A stretch of DNA of 64,000 bases from Dipteris shenzhenensis (GCA_047967505.1 CM106540.1), one strand, 5' to 3'; shown: positions 22,965 through 34,562, numbered from the stretch's first letter. Notes: generated by a model not told the origin, from the sequence alone. Translations and numbers: made by a program.

Positions 22965-23445
22965 TGTCCAGGGAATTGGAGGGTGTTCGTGGCCCACTGG
23001 AGCAACAAGTGGTGCAGCTTCGCGAAGAGAACGTGGCCCGGTTTTAGCAGGTCCAATGCCTAGAGACTGAAAGACCGCGAGCCGAGCTAGAGTTGGAGAA
23101 CGAGATTATTACTCTCTACGTGACCAATTGAAGAGCTTGGAGGACCTCAACACGCAGTTGCGGCAAGAGGCCCACGAAGCACATGCAACACTAATTGGAG
23201 ATGCAAGAGTGGAGGTGCGGCTAGCTATTTGTGGCCATTCATCCTCACAACCATATGACATGGAACCCCTTCCCTCCGATACCCCAGACAATTTCTTGTG
23301 CCCAATATGCCAATGCTTTTTTGATACTTTGCCTTGCGACCATAAATTTCATCTTTATTATCTACTAGATTACTTGCCAACTAGATCAATTTCTCCACTT
23401 TTTAAAGCCCAACTATCAATGGCATTGTACATGGTGTTGGGCTAA
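22965..23445 (+). pseudogene. Coiled-coil and RING-finger remnant (left)
   Basis: Heptad-like segment (QQVVQLREEN, RAELELENE, LKSLEDLNTQLRQEAHEA) followed by a partial RING: LCPICQCFF then LPCDHKFHLYYLLDYLP. The last zinc ligands expected for RING are lost (SPLFKAQ where the gene at 32.6 kb has CILCNTH). Both loci end in a (Y)xVLG word, so they share ancestry. The left copy carries 16 bp near 22,958-22,974 missing on the right. Originally perhaps a kinase-linked E3 ligase; now broken. Confidence 0.65.
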
Positions 23446-24300
23446 TTAGGACAGTTGTATCCAGGACCAGGACATTGAATGACGTTCATGACCATGTATA
23501 CAATCTCTTTATGATGGAAATATATACCTTTGCTTTAAGTTCATTGAAGTTCTATGATGGTGTACTATATGATCTAGTGGGATTCATATGTTCCTAATTA
23601 TTTTGCACTATGTAATCAAAAAATCCCATCACATGCAATCCTAAAGTCATCAATTGAAATAGTGTCAATATATTATTTCATAATAAATAATTTAAGGAAG
23701 GCTATGGTTAATTGAAAACAAATAATTTAATTGCATCAAGGAAGGCTATGGTTATGTCATAATAAATAATTTAAGGAAGGCTGTGATTGCATCAATTGGA
23801 ATTTGGAATGTAAAACACTATGCAATCTTATATAAAGTGAACTTTAAACTTTAATCATTATAAACTATATAAAGTAAACTTTAATAGCATTTCCTATTTG
23901 CCATTGAAATATAATTATATGCACTTTCATCAGAAGTGCTCTCTCTCTCTCACACACACAATTAAAACTTATCTCTAAAGTCATTAAACTTTAGACAAGA
24001 AATTAAACTTTGCATATGCTTCTTCCGCACATCCTCGCATAGGATTCTATTGCATATGATACTAAGTAAAATGCCAATTGTCATGCTCTTGATCAATTGA
24101 ACTTAGTCAAGAGCACAACAATTGGCATAACCACCCAGAAGCCTATGCGATGGCGACACAGAAGAATCAAAGCCCAAACCCTAAACACAAGCATGCACAA
24201 CAAGACAGTTCTTATCCAACCCTAAACTGCAACCTACAATCAAAAAACAAGAACACATTCAAAATACAATGAAACATTCAAAACCCTATTGCCATCATTG
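23446..24300. other. AT-rich spacer with tandem and hairpin repeats
   Basis: Imperfect repeats of AATAATTTAAGGAAGGCTRTG at 23,680-23,790; a (CT)/(CA) run near 23,940-23,960; and a hairpin at 24,071-24,131 (ATGCCAATTGT...CTCTTGA pairing with TCAAGAG...ACAATTGGCAT), flanked by a wider imperfect pairing (TCGCATAGG and CCTATGCGA). No gene seen. Confidence 0.6.
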
Positions 24301-24307
24301 CCACAAT

Positions 24308-26700
24308 TCACAAGTCACTATCCTCATCATGTTCATCATAAATGTCCTCATCTTCAGACCCATGTGGAAGGTGAATATTATTTCCTTCATCCTCTTCTTG
24401 CAGGGGTTCTAGAATCTGCAATGACGGGAGTCCTTCAGGTTTTATAGCATCTAGCGGGGTATCGTAGGTCCATTTTGAAACTTCCTCCTCATATCCCACA
24501 TCTCCTAATGTTTATAGGATTTTATGATTGGCATAGATGTACACTAACTTCTCAACCTGATCCTCTAGAAGTCTATTTCATAAAGTATTGTGATTGTACT
24601 TGTAATGACTCCAGTTTCTTTTTGAGCCCGATTTTAAGCATGTCTGAGAAAGAACCCTCATTGCAATCGGGCGTAGAAGCTCACATGTGCCACTATTCAT
24701 CACCCACCATTTCCAAGCAGATGTAGTTTTTGCCAATGCTTGAAGATCGCTTGATGCAAACAACCCCTCTTTGCATCGATACTTGGCTAACTTGTTACAA
24801 CACTTTGCAAACTCATGGTTGTGGGGATAATATTGTCACACCACGTTATGAAAGTCATGCATAACAATTGGGAGCTTCATATTCCACCACTTGGGGTCTA
24901 AAAGGTACCCAACACTATGCAATGGATTATGAGCTTGCTCCCATCATGGCCTAAACAATTGCCACAATTCCTTACGTTTTGTAGCATTAAATGGTCTTAT
25001 CTTATTCTCTTCGCCCAGGCGAGCAAGCGGATTCCTTGCTATAAGAGCTTGATCAATACTCCAAAAGTGCATCCATGCTTTTTCGATTGTTGGGGACTTT
25101 GAATCCAATGCCCTAAGCACATATAAAACAAGTTTCATAGCATTGGCGGCATCCTTAAACCATTTCCATAATGCAGGGGATACCAATGTTTCTTTCAAGT
25201 CATGCATTTAAACCATCGGTCAACTCTAACATCCATCATTCAAATGCATCACAATGAAACTCCTATTTTTCACCAGAGATTGCCAAGTGTAGAAGTACAT
25301 GGCAAATCTCGTGGTTGCTAGCAATTGCAACATGGTAGAACCATCACGAGACATAAAGATTGCTTCGAGATGTTGCTTCAATCGTACTAACTTGACAATG
25401 TCTCAAGCCTCACAAACAATCTCTTTGAACCATGGCACTTGTTTATACCAATCTTTCAATGCAAGATTTAAAGTATGTGTATAACACGTAGATGCATACA
25501 AATTGGTATACTCCCTTTGCAATATTATTCCCACCTTTATACAACTCTTGGCATTATCCATGACAACCTGAACAATTTGTTCAAGGCCTAACTCTCTTAT
25601 AACCTTGGATAACACACCAGCCATATATGGCCCCGACTTCTTTACATGTGAGGCATCAATCTATGTGTGGAAGGCCTCCCCACGTGGCGATATAACCATC
25701 ACATTCAATAAAGCATGGCGTTTTATGATTGTCCACCAATTTAAGACAATTCTGCATCTGGTGTTATGCAGTTGCTAAAAAATGGTATGATTTATGTGCT
25801 CTTTCTCTTCTGCATATGCCTTATCTAACAATGACATACGCAATGTGTGGTAAGAAGGAGGCTTGAAGCCCAGCCCATAATTAGCAATGCAATTCCATGC
25901 AGCTCTCATATCATCGTTATCGACCATACTCAGTGCATATCCTGATCGCAAGATTGATCTACCAAGTACATACTATGCATTCTCCAAGTCTTGAATTCAG
26001 ATGCTCTCAACTATCGTGGGTTGCCTCAAGTTAGGAGTAGCAGTTGCAGATCTGGCTTCATGAGCCATAGGTGGTGATCTATCATGCATGCTAGTGTCCA
26101 CACAAGGAGTTCTGGCATGGGAGCCTGCAACACTAGTACTTCCACTTATACCTTGAATTTTCCAAATTGATCTTCTCTGTATTTTTCCAGAAGCTTGCAT
26201 CTTCTCTGTCAAGGTGCAAGTTGCTGGAGCAGCTCCTAGGGCCACACAACGCTGAATGCTCTTTGTTGAGTCATCAAGAAAGTGGCCCTTGTGAGTGCTC
26301 CCCCAGATTTTTGTACTCCACAATACTTGCATTTCCACTCAACGTAGTCATAAAGATTAATAACAAAGTCCCACTTTGGACCATGTGACTTATGTTTTTC
26401 CCCCTGTGCACGTGGAACAACTCTCTGAGAGGATTGTGACACTCGCATAAATCCTCTCCCCATATCTTGGTTAACAACCTCAAAGGGTGGATCAAGCATT
26501 GGGGTAGTGCCCATTTTGGAATTGAGATCCCCTTCTACAACTCCTTCAACCCCAGGAAGATTTTTAGGCATATGAATACTGGCACGGGCATGAATCAATG
26601 CATCCATAGTTAGCCTAATCACAACTCGTCTTGAAGATTGTGAATGAGCATGTCTGATTTCAAGCATTTTCGATTGTGCATTCGTAGTCACAACACGTGC
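24308..26700 (-). pseudogene. hAT-family transposase pseudogene (left)
   Basis: Minus-strand blocks from 26,700 down: a basic N-terminus, a BED-type zinc-finger region (GPKWDFVINLYDYVEWKCKYC, 26,350-26,300), a DUF659 block (YMAGVLSKVIRELGLEQIVQVV, VMDNAKSCIKVG, STCYTHTLNLALKD; 25,624-25,403), a central block (ALDSKSPTIEKAWMHFWSIDQA; 25,207-24,944), the hAT dimerisation region (TSAWKWWVMNSGTCELLRPIA; 24,763-24,578) and an acidic tail (24,499-24,308). Frameshifts and stops separate the blocks. The N-terminal part is better kept here than on the right, where a CAG has become TAG. No flanking terminal repeats identified. Confidence 0.85.
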
Positions 26701-26856
26701 CCTATTTCTGCTTAAGTAATTGCCATCTCATCTCCCCCTTCTCTCCATACCTAAGACCCTTAGCTTAAGAGTCAAGACTGCTCACTAACAATCGCATTCA
26801 TTGGCACTCATGATCGTGGTTTGCAAGTTCCCCAAAATGCAAGGAGTTGAAGTATA

Positions 26857-27161
26857 TGTTGGAGTAGCATGGAGAAAAGATGAAGAAGACAAGATGATGA
26901 AAAGAGAGAGAGTTTATTCATGAGAGACAAGCCCAATATATAGGCTCTAGTCACGTCCAGTAGTGACATCATATGTGAGCTCATTAGAGCATCTAGATCC
27001 ATAAATCTCTCAATCAGCTCCATGATTCTCTCAATCACACACCCCACACCTAGATTCACTCAATCACACCTACTGACACCTATCCAAGCACACCATGTGT
27101 TCACACACTTACAATCTTAGACCTTAGGACTCTAGATCCCATTAAATCAATTTGTCCTTCA
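26857..27161 (-). repeat. 3' LTR of short retroelement
   Basis: 305 bp, TG...CA ends. It differs from the partner LTR by a few substitutions and an extra segment (CAATCAGCTCCATGATTCTC region), so the insertion is not very recent. Confidence 0.9.
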
Positions 27162-27946
27162 TTCCCCCCCACAAATTGATGACCTCAACCCTAGCAGTAG
27201 TCCATGGGAAACTTCATGGCTGGCCCACCTCTAGTCGCAACACACAGATCCACAACCTGGTACTCAGTCTAGTTGCATAACCCTTATTGACCACACACAC
27301 AAAAACATTCTAAGTGGAAGATGTGGGGAAATACCCCCCTTTGATGGCATATCTTGTCCTTTTCCTTCTTCTCTTCTAAGCTACCATAGTGTGAGGTTCA
27401 TTGTCGTTGGAGAGGTTCTTGGTGTAGATAATCTTGTAGCTCCTTTTCTCTTTGTCCTTCTTTACACTCTTTAATGTATCTATTCTGCAATACAAGATCC
27501 TTGTAGTCCTTCACCTTCTTTGAGTGTCCAAGCTTTAAGACCATTTTGTGAATTATATGGACTGAAGAGGGTCTTACCACTTGTCATGCAAGGGCAGTGT
27601 CTACTCTTGTACAAGAAGTGGTCATGATTGTATGGCAAAGTATATTCAATCAAATACAAGTTCATCTCATACATCATGAAAGATGTTGAAACTATATAAC
27701 TATGGCATCCTCAATCAAGTAAGCAACATAATAGTTGTAGTTGAAGCCTTTGTTCCAAGCATATCCTTTTGAAGCTATCATTAATGCAATGATAAGCAAA
27801 TGAAGTATCAAACCATCTAACCATTTTATCTCCATAATCTCTTAGGTGGAATCCTCCTCACCTTGAACTTTTCAATACTGACAGTCAAAGTTTAGTTTGG
27901 CTGAGTTTCAGTCAACACATAGTCAAACTTTGACTATCACTTCTAA

Positions 27947-28625
27947 ATGATAGCCAAGAGTATGAGAGCAAAGTTGCAACTCAGCTTTCACCATACATAT
28001 AGCAGCAAAACAACTTCTAAAAGCATAATTTGGAAACCTCAATCAAGGACTATCAACACCAAGAAGCAAAGGCACAGTCCTTACACACGTCGCCCAGCAT
28101 TGGAGGTAGAAACTCGATTGGTTTTTCACTCACTACAGCTCAAAATCACAACCACTGGCCACCAAACTTCATGGAGAGCTTAGCAATAAGTCACCCAGCT
28201 CCTTGTGAAAGCATTTCGCAAATGGTTGAGGTAGAGAGTAGAAAAGATGCAAATTCTCCTTCAGCTTATAGGAGCAGCCATGGTGAAATGGCAGCCTCTT
28301 CTCTTGATCCCACCGGTCAGATGAGTTGCCCCTACCTGAAGATCATGGAGCTGAAGAGGTTTTTCAAAACGTTAAGTGGATTGGGAGATCAAGTACTTGT
28401 AGGAAGAATGAAAGATGGGAGATGGCAACTTCTGCAGAGACAATGCCGGGCTGTAGAGCAGCGCATTTTAAAGATCCACCATTGAGAAGCGACGCCCTGG
28501 AGTAAGGAAGCTCCTGCTAGGAGGATAGTAGCAATGGTGAAGCAGATCTCATGGATGAAGCCCTTCAAGGTAAGCCAAGAAGAGGAGAAGAAGATGAAGG
28601 AGAAGATGAAGAAGATCAAGGAGAT
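27947..28625 (+). pseudogene. Gene fragment inside the retroelement (antisense)
   Basis: Plus-strand frame with ESLAISHPAPCESISQMVEV, SCPYLKIMELKRFFKTLSGL and DQVLVGRMKDGRWQLLQRQ, then after a TGA the frame goes on with VKQISWMKPFKVSQEEE and a Lys/Glu-rich stretch cut at 28,625. A longer form of the same gene lies on the minus strand at 42,986-44,765. No domain recognised. It most likely represents host or transposon sequence captured by the retroelement. Confidence 0.6.
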
Positions 28626-28672
28626 GATGACACATGGCACATGTGGGTAGAAGCTCAAGGAGGATCATTCAA

Positions 28673-28684
28673 GCTCTGATACCA
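28673..28684 (-). other. Primer binding site (tRNA-iMet)
   Basis: Minus-strand TGGTATCAGAGC two bases inside the 5' LTR. This is the usual primer site of plant copia elements. Confidence 0.85.
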
Positions 28685-28686
28685 CA

Positions 28687-28970
28687 TGTTGGAGTAGCAT
28701 GGAGAAAAGATGAAGAAGACAAGATGATGAAAAGAGAGAGATTTTATTCATGAGAGACAGGCCCAATATATAGGCTCCAGTTACATCTAGTAGTGACATC
28801 ATATGTGAGCTCAGTAGAGCATCTATATCCACAAATCTCTCAATCACACACCACACACCTAGATTCACTCAATAATACCTACTGACACCTATCCAGGCAC
28901 ACCATGTGTTCACACACTCATAACCTTAGACCTTAGGACTCTAGATCCCATTACATTAATTTGTCCCTCA
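28687..28970 (-). repeat. 5' LTR of short retroelement
   Basis: 284 bp, followed by the GTATA target duplication. It is absent from the right arm, whose homology stops 61 bp short of it. Confidence 0.9.
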
Positions 28971-29194
28971 GTATAGACCACCCTCAAGAACACACAACAA
29001 ACACTCGCATCCACTAGCCCTCATGTTTGTGGTCTACAATTTCATCAAGACACAAGGAATCCACTACTATACACGAGCCCTATTCCGATGCTTAAGCATT
29101 GACGTTTAGCACGCGTGGGGCACTAATCGTCGGTAATCAAAGCAGGATTAGCTAAGTGGTAGGCTAAACATCGGTAATCAAAGCGGGATTAGTT

Positions 29195-29335
29195 AAGTGT
29201 CGCCATATAGCGACTTTAGACAAGTGTCACTATATAGCGACCTTTAAAGAGAGTCGCTATATAACGACACTTACTAGACTTGTGAATGGTTGTTATATAG
29301 CAACACTGAGACAGTTTCCTATAGCGACGTTTTAT
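29195..29335. repeat. CGCTATATAGC subterminal repeats, left end
   Basis: Four to six palindromic GTCGCTATATAGCGAC-like words spaced about 30-40 bp. A matching array is at 31,785-31,905. Typical CACTA subterminal array. Confidence 0.8.
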
Positions 29336-29590
29336 AGAGAGTATTTTTTCCCATACCAACCTTTAAAGATAGTTTTTCCCAATGATAATTTTTTTCCCTT
29401 TTGATACATGTTTGATCCTTTGAGAGAATAAAAGTACAAGAGCATGTACATCAAGTTTGAAGCTCATATTTTCATGTCCAAGTTTGAGAGAAAACAAATC
29501 AATGAAGAGCATTTACATCAACAGCTTCATCCTAAGCCAAGTCTATCTCTAACTCTATACCGAGTTGATCTCCTATATCATCGTCGTACT

Positions 29591-29887
29591 CTAGCATCGT
29601 ACGTTCACGTAAGACTTGATCATCTTCTTCAATAAAGTGTGGTGATTCTTGATGATCGTCATCTTTTCCTCAATATCGTGATCTCCATCTTCCTCCCATA
29701 CAATGTTATTATGCGCATCTTCCTCTTGGCTCATATTGTGATCTTCATCTTCTTTGCTAGATCCATCTAGATCAATTGGATCTGGCATTGGTAGTGGCAT
29801 CTCTGCATCAACATCTCTATCTTCAAAAATTTGATTACTTCGTAGTGCAACTTGGATCACGTACCACCATCCCCGAACTGGCCTCAA
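29591..29887 (-). pseudogene. TNP2 C-terminal fragment
   Basis: Minus-strand WWYVIQVALRS followed by an Asp/Glu-rich stretch (DGDHDIEE, SKEDEDHNMS). It resembles the last exon of the TNP2 genes elsewhere in the window (NNRWWHVIPIMPRS plus acidic tail) but belongs to a different family. A partial inverted copy is at 31,339-31,593 (plus). Confidence 0.6.
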
Positions 29888-29904
29888 ATCAAAAAAATAA
29901 TGTC

Positions 29905-30770
29905 ACACCGTGAGATTTCTAGAAGGGATGGAAAAAGACATAGTTGTTGGCAGCACCGTGGTGGATATGTATGCCAAATGTGTCTTGCTTGCAAAACCAT
30001 CGAAAGAATTTGACAAGAACATAGTTCGAAATGAAGTCTTGTGGACTGCATGGCAGGATATGCTGACCATCGGCTTGCTAATGAAGCATTGAATGTCTTG
30101 ACTAGAAGAAACTTGCGTATTTATCTTCATCTAGTAGCTACATATTTGTGGCCCTTCTGAAGGTTTGTGCTAGGCTGAAAGAAGCAAAAAGAGGTCACAA
30201 ATACATGTTGAAATTGCCAGACAATTATCTGAAGACATACTTTTCTTGGTAGCACCTTGGTTGACATGCATGAAAAATGTGGCTTGCTTGGAAATGCACT
30301 AGAAGTTTCTCACAAGCTTCAAGTTCAAGATATAGACTCCTACACCATACTAGTTGGAGGGTATGCTGCTCATAGGCTTGGTAAGGAAGCACTAAACTAT
30401 TTCAAATGGATGCAAGTGGGGGGCATACCTATGACTACTGTCACATACGTTTCCATCTTGAAAGCTTGTGGTAGCATTCAATCCATAGTTAAAGTCCAAG
30501 AAATACACCTTGAGAATGATAGACTAAAATTGGAAAGAAGTTGTTTTGTAGGCAGCACCTTGGCTGGTGTGTATGCCAAATTTGGATTCCTTGTGCAATC
30601 AAGCACTGTATTTGGCGGCCTTATGCTCATGATGTAGTCTCATGGATTGCAATAATTGGAGGATATGTTGAACATGGGCTTTGTGAGGAAATACTAAATT
30701 GCTTTACAAAGATGCAACTAGATTTATGGCTTGAAGGCTTGTGGCAGCATCAAACTGATAGATAAGAGCC
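29905..30770 (+). pseudogene. PPR protein gene fragments
   Basis: Repeats of the pentatricopeptide pattern: VGSTVVDMYAKC (29,948), SYTILVGGYAAHRLGKEAL (30,335), FKWMQVGGIPMTTVTYVSIL (30,400), KACGSIQSIVKVQEIH (30,465), VGSTLAGVYAKFG (30,550) and, after a frameshift, DVVSWIAIIGGYVEHG (30,633). PPR proteins bind organellar RNA. Stops and frameshifts make this a dead, partial gene of about five or six repeats. Being wholly inside a CACTA element, it is a transduplicated host gene. Confidence 0.85.
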
Positions 30771-31327
30771 AAACATACATGTTGAGATTGCAAGATGGTG
30801 GATAGCAGTAGTAGCAGGCCTTTGCATCTAGACTGGTACGCTAAAGTTCTCTAGTTTTGGATGGCCTGCTGCCCTATAAATAGCCCCCATTGGGAGATGT
30901 ATATACATACAATGAGGAGGTGCCTATGGTATGGATGGCTGTATGGAAATAGAGCATCAGATACTAGGAGTGTACTTCACCATGCTGTTCGGAAAACAAT
31001 ACTTGAAGGGAAGTGGGTAAGGTAAGATTCTAGCCTTCATTTTAGACTTAGAATATTGCATATTCCAATGTTTCTAGTAGGAAATAGTGCTATTCAACAA
31101 ATTTGAAAACTTATACAATGAACTCAGGCATTGTTATCACACTTCAACACCTTTACAATCCCCCATAGAAGAAAAGAACATCCATGCCCCCACTTCATTT
31201 GAGAGGCCCATCATGTTGCATGTCATTTAACAAAGGTGATTCCTATGTGTATACATGAAAGTACGGGAAGTCCCCTCTCAAATGTCTCTATCTATGTAAA
31301 TCTTTACAGAAATTGTCCAGATCTGAT
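30771..31327. other. Internal CACTA sequence, no gene
   Basis: Includes a TATA-like CTATAAATAG at 30,874-30,883 and a palindromic pair GGCCTTTG/ATGGCCTGC. It may be a captured promoter region or UTR. No coding region seen. Confidence 0.4.
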
Positions 31328-32279
31328 GTGAGATTATAATATGAGCCAAGAGGAAGATGTGCATAATGACATCGTATGGGAGGAAGATGGGAGATCATGA
31401 TATTGAGGAAGAAGATGATGATCATCAAGAATCACCACACTTTATTGAAGAAGATGATCAAGTCTTAGGTGAACATACGATGCTAGAGTATGATGATGAT
31501 ATAGGAGATCAACTCGGTATAGAATTAGAGATAGACTTGTTTGGCGCGTTAGACTTGGCTCAGGATGCTATTGATGTAAATGCTCTTCATTGATTTTTTT
31601 CATCTCAAACTTGGACATGAATATATGAGCTTCAAAGTTGATGTACATGCTCTTGTACTTTTATTCTCTCAAAAGGATCAAACATGTATGAAAAGGAAAA
31701 AAAAATTGTCATTGGGAAAAACTATCATTTAAGGTCGGTATGGAAAAAACCACTCCTTGTAAAACGTTGTTATAGGAAACTGTCTCAGTGTCGCTATATA
31801 AGGACCATTCACAAGTCTAATAAGTGTCGCTATATAGCAATGCTCTTTAAACATCGCTATATAGCAACACTTGTCTAAAGTTGCTATATAGCAACACTTA
31901 AGGAATCCCGCTTTGATTATCGATGATTAGCGCCCCATGCACGCTAAATGTCGATACTTAAATGTTGGAATAGGGCTCATGTGTAGTAGTGAGGGCAGGT
32001 GAGTTTGACAAGTTAACTTGAAATCTTTTACATTTTCACGTTTTATTTCATTTCTAAAATTTTTTTGCTTTGAATATATGCAATAGGCACAACTCATGAT
32101 ACACCATACATAGAGCATGTATTGGAGGATGAGATATGTAATGCCACAGTTGAACAACATAATGATGATGAAGAGTTAAATTGTGCAAGTATGCAAAAAT
32201 CACCAAATACAACAACACTTACATTTCCTTCTATCTTGTTGTGCGATGCACTCCATGAAGTGACTAGTGAAGCTAAAAA

Positions 32280-32820
32280 AAAGGATTGAGTACATCAAGA
32301 AATAATTGTGCAATTGAATGACGAGATTGCAAATCTTCAAAAGCAAAAATTATGCTTGCAAGAGGAAATTCAAAAATAAAAAACAACACTGAGTACAGAT
32401 TTTCAAGTACAGAGATTGGAAATACAATTAAAAGAGCAAGTAGTACTTATAGCACAATGCTTTTCATGTGCTGCTGAATATGTGAGGATTGCATTACAAC
32501 ACGTTGATGACGGGGGTCCTGTTTTTTATTTTGATCATGACATGGTGGGACTAGCAGTAAGAAGACCATAAAATCTTCCAATTGCACTGGTGATCAATCC
32601 AAATGGTCCTATATGTCCAATATGCCATGATCCTTTTGACAGTAGCACTGGATGGTACACACTTTCATGTGAGCATAGCTATCATTTGGCATGCTTGGAA
32701 AATTATTTGAAGGCAAGAAGTGCATGCATCTTATGCAATACACACATATCAAAGGATTTGTATGATGTGTTGGGTTTATTTGAGACTTATAATTCAGATC
32801 CCCAAATTAGAGACATTTGA
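32280..32820 (+). pseudogene. Coiled-coil RING-finger protein pseudogene
   Basis: Heptad-rich region (QEIIVQLNDEIANLQKQKL, VQRLEIQLKEQVVLIAQ) followed by a complete RING-like set: CPICHDPF, LSCEHSYHLACL and CILCNTH (32,610-32,755), then LYDVLGLFETYNS and a stop at 32,818-32,820. In-frame stops at about 32,377 and 32,569 break it, unless the second lies in an intron. It shares ancestry with the remnants at 23.4 kb and 49.6 kb but has kept its zinc ligands. In the family, RINGs of this type act as ubiquitin ligases. Confidence 0.7.
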
Positions 32821-33105
32821 ACAGGCCATCTTGTGGATCACAATTTCATACATGACTTTGTGGATGAAATAAATCAAATCTATTATTTGACATTATACAG
32901 TTTTGATATGACAATATAATTTTCTTTATAATGTGATTTTGTAATCGTTTGTAGCAAAATTCATGTCTTATGGTTATGATTTGCTATAAATTCCATGAGG
33001 AGAATTTGTCCCTCAATGATGATGGTCTTTATATATGGAATTCATTGTAATGTGGAAATCCATGAAAGAAAAAGAAAACATCATTTCAGAAATATTATTA
33101 GACAT

Positions 33106-33158
<53 letters not shown>

Positions 33159-33185
33159 AATCTTCACATGCATGCGTGTGTGCAT

Positions 33186-33216
<31 letters not shown>

Positions 33217-33870
33217 TCTCTGATTTATACCAATAAAATTTTAAACCAAATGCAAAATAAAGTAGGAAATAAAAACAGAGTTTACAAAGCCATGTCACAA
33301 TGTAGCAATATTATTTATATTCTTCTCACATAATGTGAACTCTAAATCAAATCTTATTTGCATGCACACTCAATAATCAAACCTTGCTAAAATTTGAAAA
33401 GGCTGATTATTTATTACTTAATTGCATATGAGATATCTAAAGTCAATATCATGTCATTGAAACATGTTTTCAAGTAGGGCACCTTCCAATTCAAATTGAA
33501 GTACCTTATGGTACCCCAAAAGGTCCCTTACGGTATCCCAGAAAGTCCTTGGGGGACCCTAAAAAGTATATTATGGTATCCAAAAAGTCCCTTGTGGTAC
33601 CCCTAAAAGTCCCCTATTCCCTTGTGGCATTAGGGAAAAAGGAAACTCATTTTGGGGCCCTGTAAGAAATTCACTATTTTTTGATTTATTTCTCTCCTAA
33701 AAGACCTCAAAAATAGTAAAATACGGAAACGTGGCTCAGAACTGTCAGTTAGGACTACAGAACTATCAATTCAGAAAGGGATAAGATAATCTTTTGTCTG
33801 ACTAACACGATTTTGAATTAAATATCTCCTTAGATTTTTTTTTGTTTACCAAAGATTCCGCATCTCTTTT
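32821..33870. other. AT-rich spacer with microsatellites and a degenerate minisatellite
   Basis: (CT)n at 33,109-33,158, (CA)n at 33,186-33,212, and four or five degenerate units of GGTACCCCxAAAAGTCCCTT-type sequence at 33,505-33,635. No gene recognised. Confidence 0.7.
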
Positions 33871-34182
33871 GCCGACGTGTGCAGGCCTTTCATAAAGAAT
33901 CCATCACTGAACTTGGTGATTGCAAGTTTTCAAAATATTCACATGGATACCACCACACTTCCACGATTCATGTTACAAAATGACTATGAGATTGACAAGC
34001 AAACTTTGCAACCTCAGAAGCACAAAAAATGGCCGATACTAGTGAGTCACTATCTTAGAAGAAGCGATTACACCATCTTCACATCGACTTAGAAGAACAA
34101 TATGCTCCAGCACAAAAAAGACAAAAGGATACAGTGCTGAATGCTCAACAACGGGAAAATATGAGAAGAGAAGGGCTTTAAC

Positions 34183-34562
34183 ATATTGACTTATGGTGCG
34201 ATGGAAGCATATATCCAAAATGTCAAGTAAAAAACTCTACACCTCCATTTGTCAATCCCACTACATTACTGAGGTTTGCCGACGATGGACAAAATGGACT
34301 TCTTGGTTATATTTCAGTGCAGTCTGCATTTGCAGAAATGTATAAAATGATGTACCTACAAGAAAAGGGGGCCAAGATGCAGGAGATAGCCATTCGTGCA
34401 AAATTGGAGCAGCAGTTGCAGAATGAAATTGAGGAGCATTCAAAGAGTAAAAAAGAGTTGACAAGAGCAAGAAAGAAGAGAACCGTGCTTGGAGACAGAC
34501 TACGTAGCAGGAAGATTAAAAACATTGCAAATTTGAAGGCTCGGGCAGGTGGATGCAAGTGA
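34183..34562 (+). CDS. Coiled-coil exon upstream of the unassigned gene
   Basis: Open frame of about 126 codons with WCDGSIYPKC near its start, then a charged helical stretch (KLEQQLQNEIEEHSKSKKEL) and a very basic end (RARKKRTVLGDRLRSRKIKN). No start codon is assigned. It may be a 5' exon of the gene beginning at 34,663, since it has the same strand and lies 100 bp away, but no clear in-phase splice pair was found. Confidence 0.45.

Larger units (their letters stand above)
8706..28625 (+). repeat. Left arm of giant inverted duplication
   Basis: The arm is repeated in reverse complement at 44,170-64,000. Matching positions sum to 72,706 (8.7-12.4 kb), 72,962 (12.8-17.9 kb), about 72,947-72,972 (18-27.1 kb) and 72,795 (27.4-28.6 kb). 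Proteins read from the two arms differ at few residues. Steps in the sum mark a 247-bp MITE near 12.5 kb, microsatellite length changes near 18 kb, a 16-bp deletion near 22.95 kb and a 170-bp indel near 27.28 kb. The inner end lies in a purine-rich coding stretch inside an LTR element. The outer end is not reached because the right arm runs off the window. Confidence 0.96.
26857..28970 (-). mobile_element. Short non-autonomous LTR retroelement
   Basis: LTRs at 26,857-27,161 (305 bp) and 28,687-28,970 (284 bp) in direct orientation, both TGTTGGAGTAGCATGG...CA on the plus strand, flanked by the 5-bp duplication GTATA (26,852-26,856 and 28,971-28,975). The primer site GCTCTGATACCA (28,673-28,684) is the complement of the tRNA-iMet site used by plant Ty1/copia, so the element reads on the minus strand. 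A G-run polypurine tract lies inside the other LTR (27,162-27,175). The internal part is only 1.5 kb and has no gag or pol; it carries an antisense gene fragment instead. Confidence 0.92.
29062..31991. mobile_element. CACTA element with long inverted ends and captured PPR fragments
   Basis: Termini CACTACTATACACGAGCCCT and, inverted, CACTACTACACATGAGCCCT, each running into GCGTGxxxGGGGC and then into GTCGCTATATAGCGACA repeats. The ends are inverted repeats over about 660-680 bp (29,062-29,745 and 31,328-31,991), and both include a piece of the acidic C-terminal region of a TNP2-type gene. The centre holds PPR gene fragments. I could not find a clean 3-bp target duplication (ATC against AGG). 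Non-autonomous; it would need a TNP2 source elsewhere. Confidence 0.85.

Noticed and set aside
24071-24131. CCAATTGT hairpin as a hAT terminal inverted repeat or MITE
   Set aside because: The two halves face each other with a 17-nt loop and no flanking target duplication, and no matching end lies beyond the hAT gene.
29059-31994. Target-site duplication of the PPR-carrying CACTA element
   Set aside because: The 3 bases on the left (ATC) and right (AGG) do not match, so I do not claim one.
33505-33635. GGTACC-rich stretch as a CRISPR-like or regulatory array
   Set aside because: Units are degenerate, of unequal length, without conserved spacers; an old minisatellite explains it.
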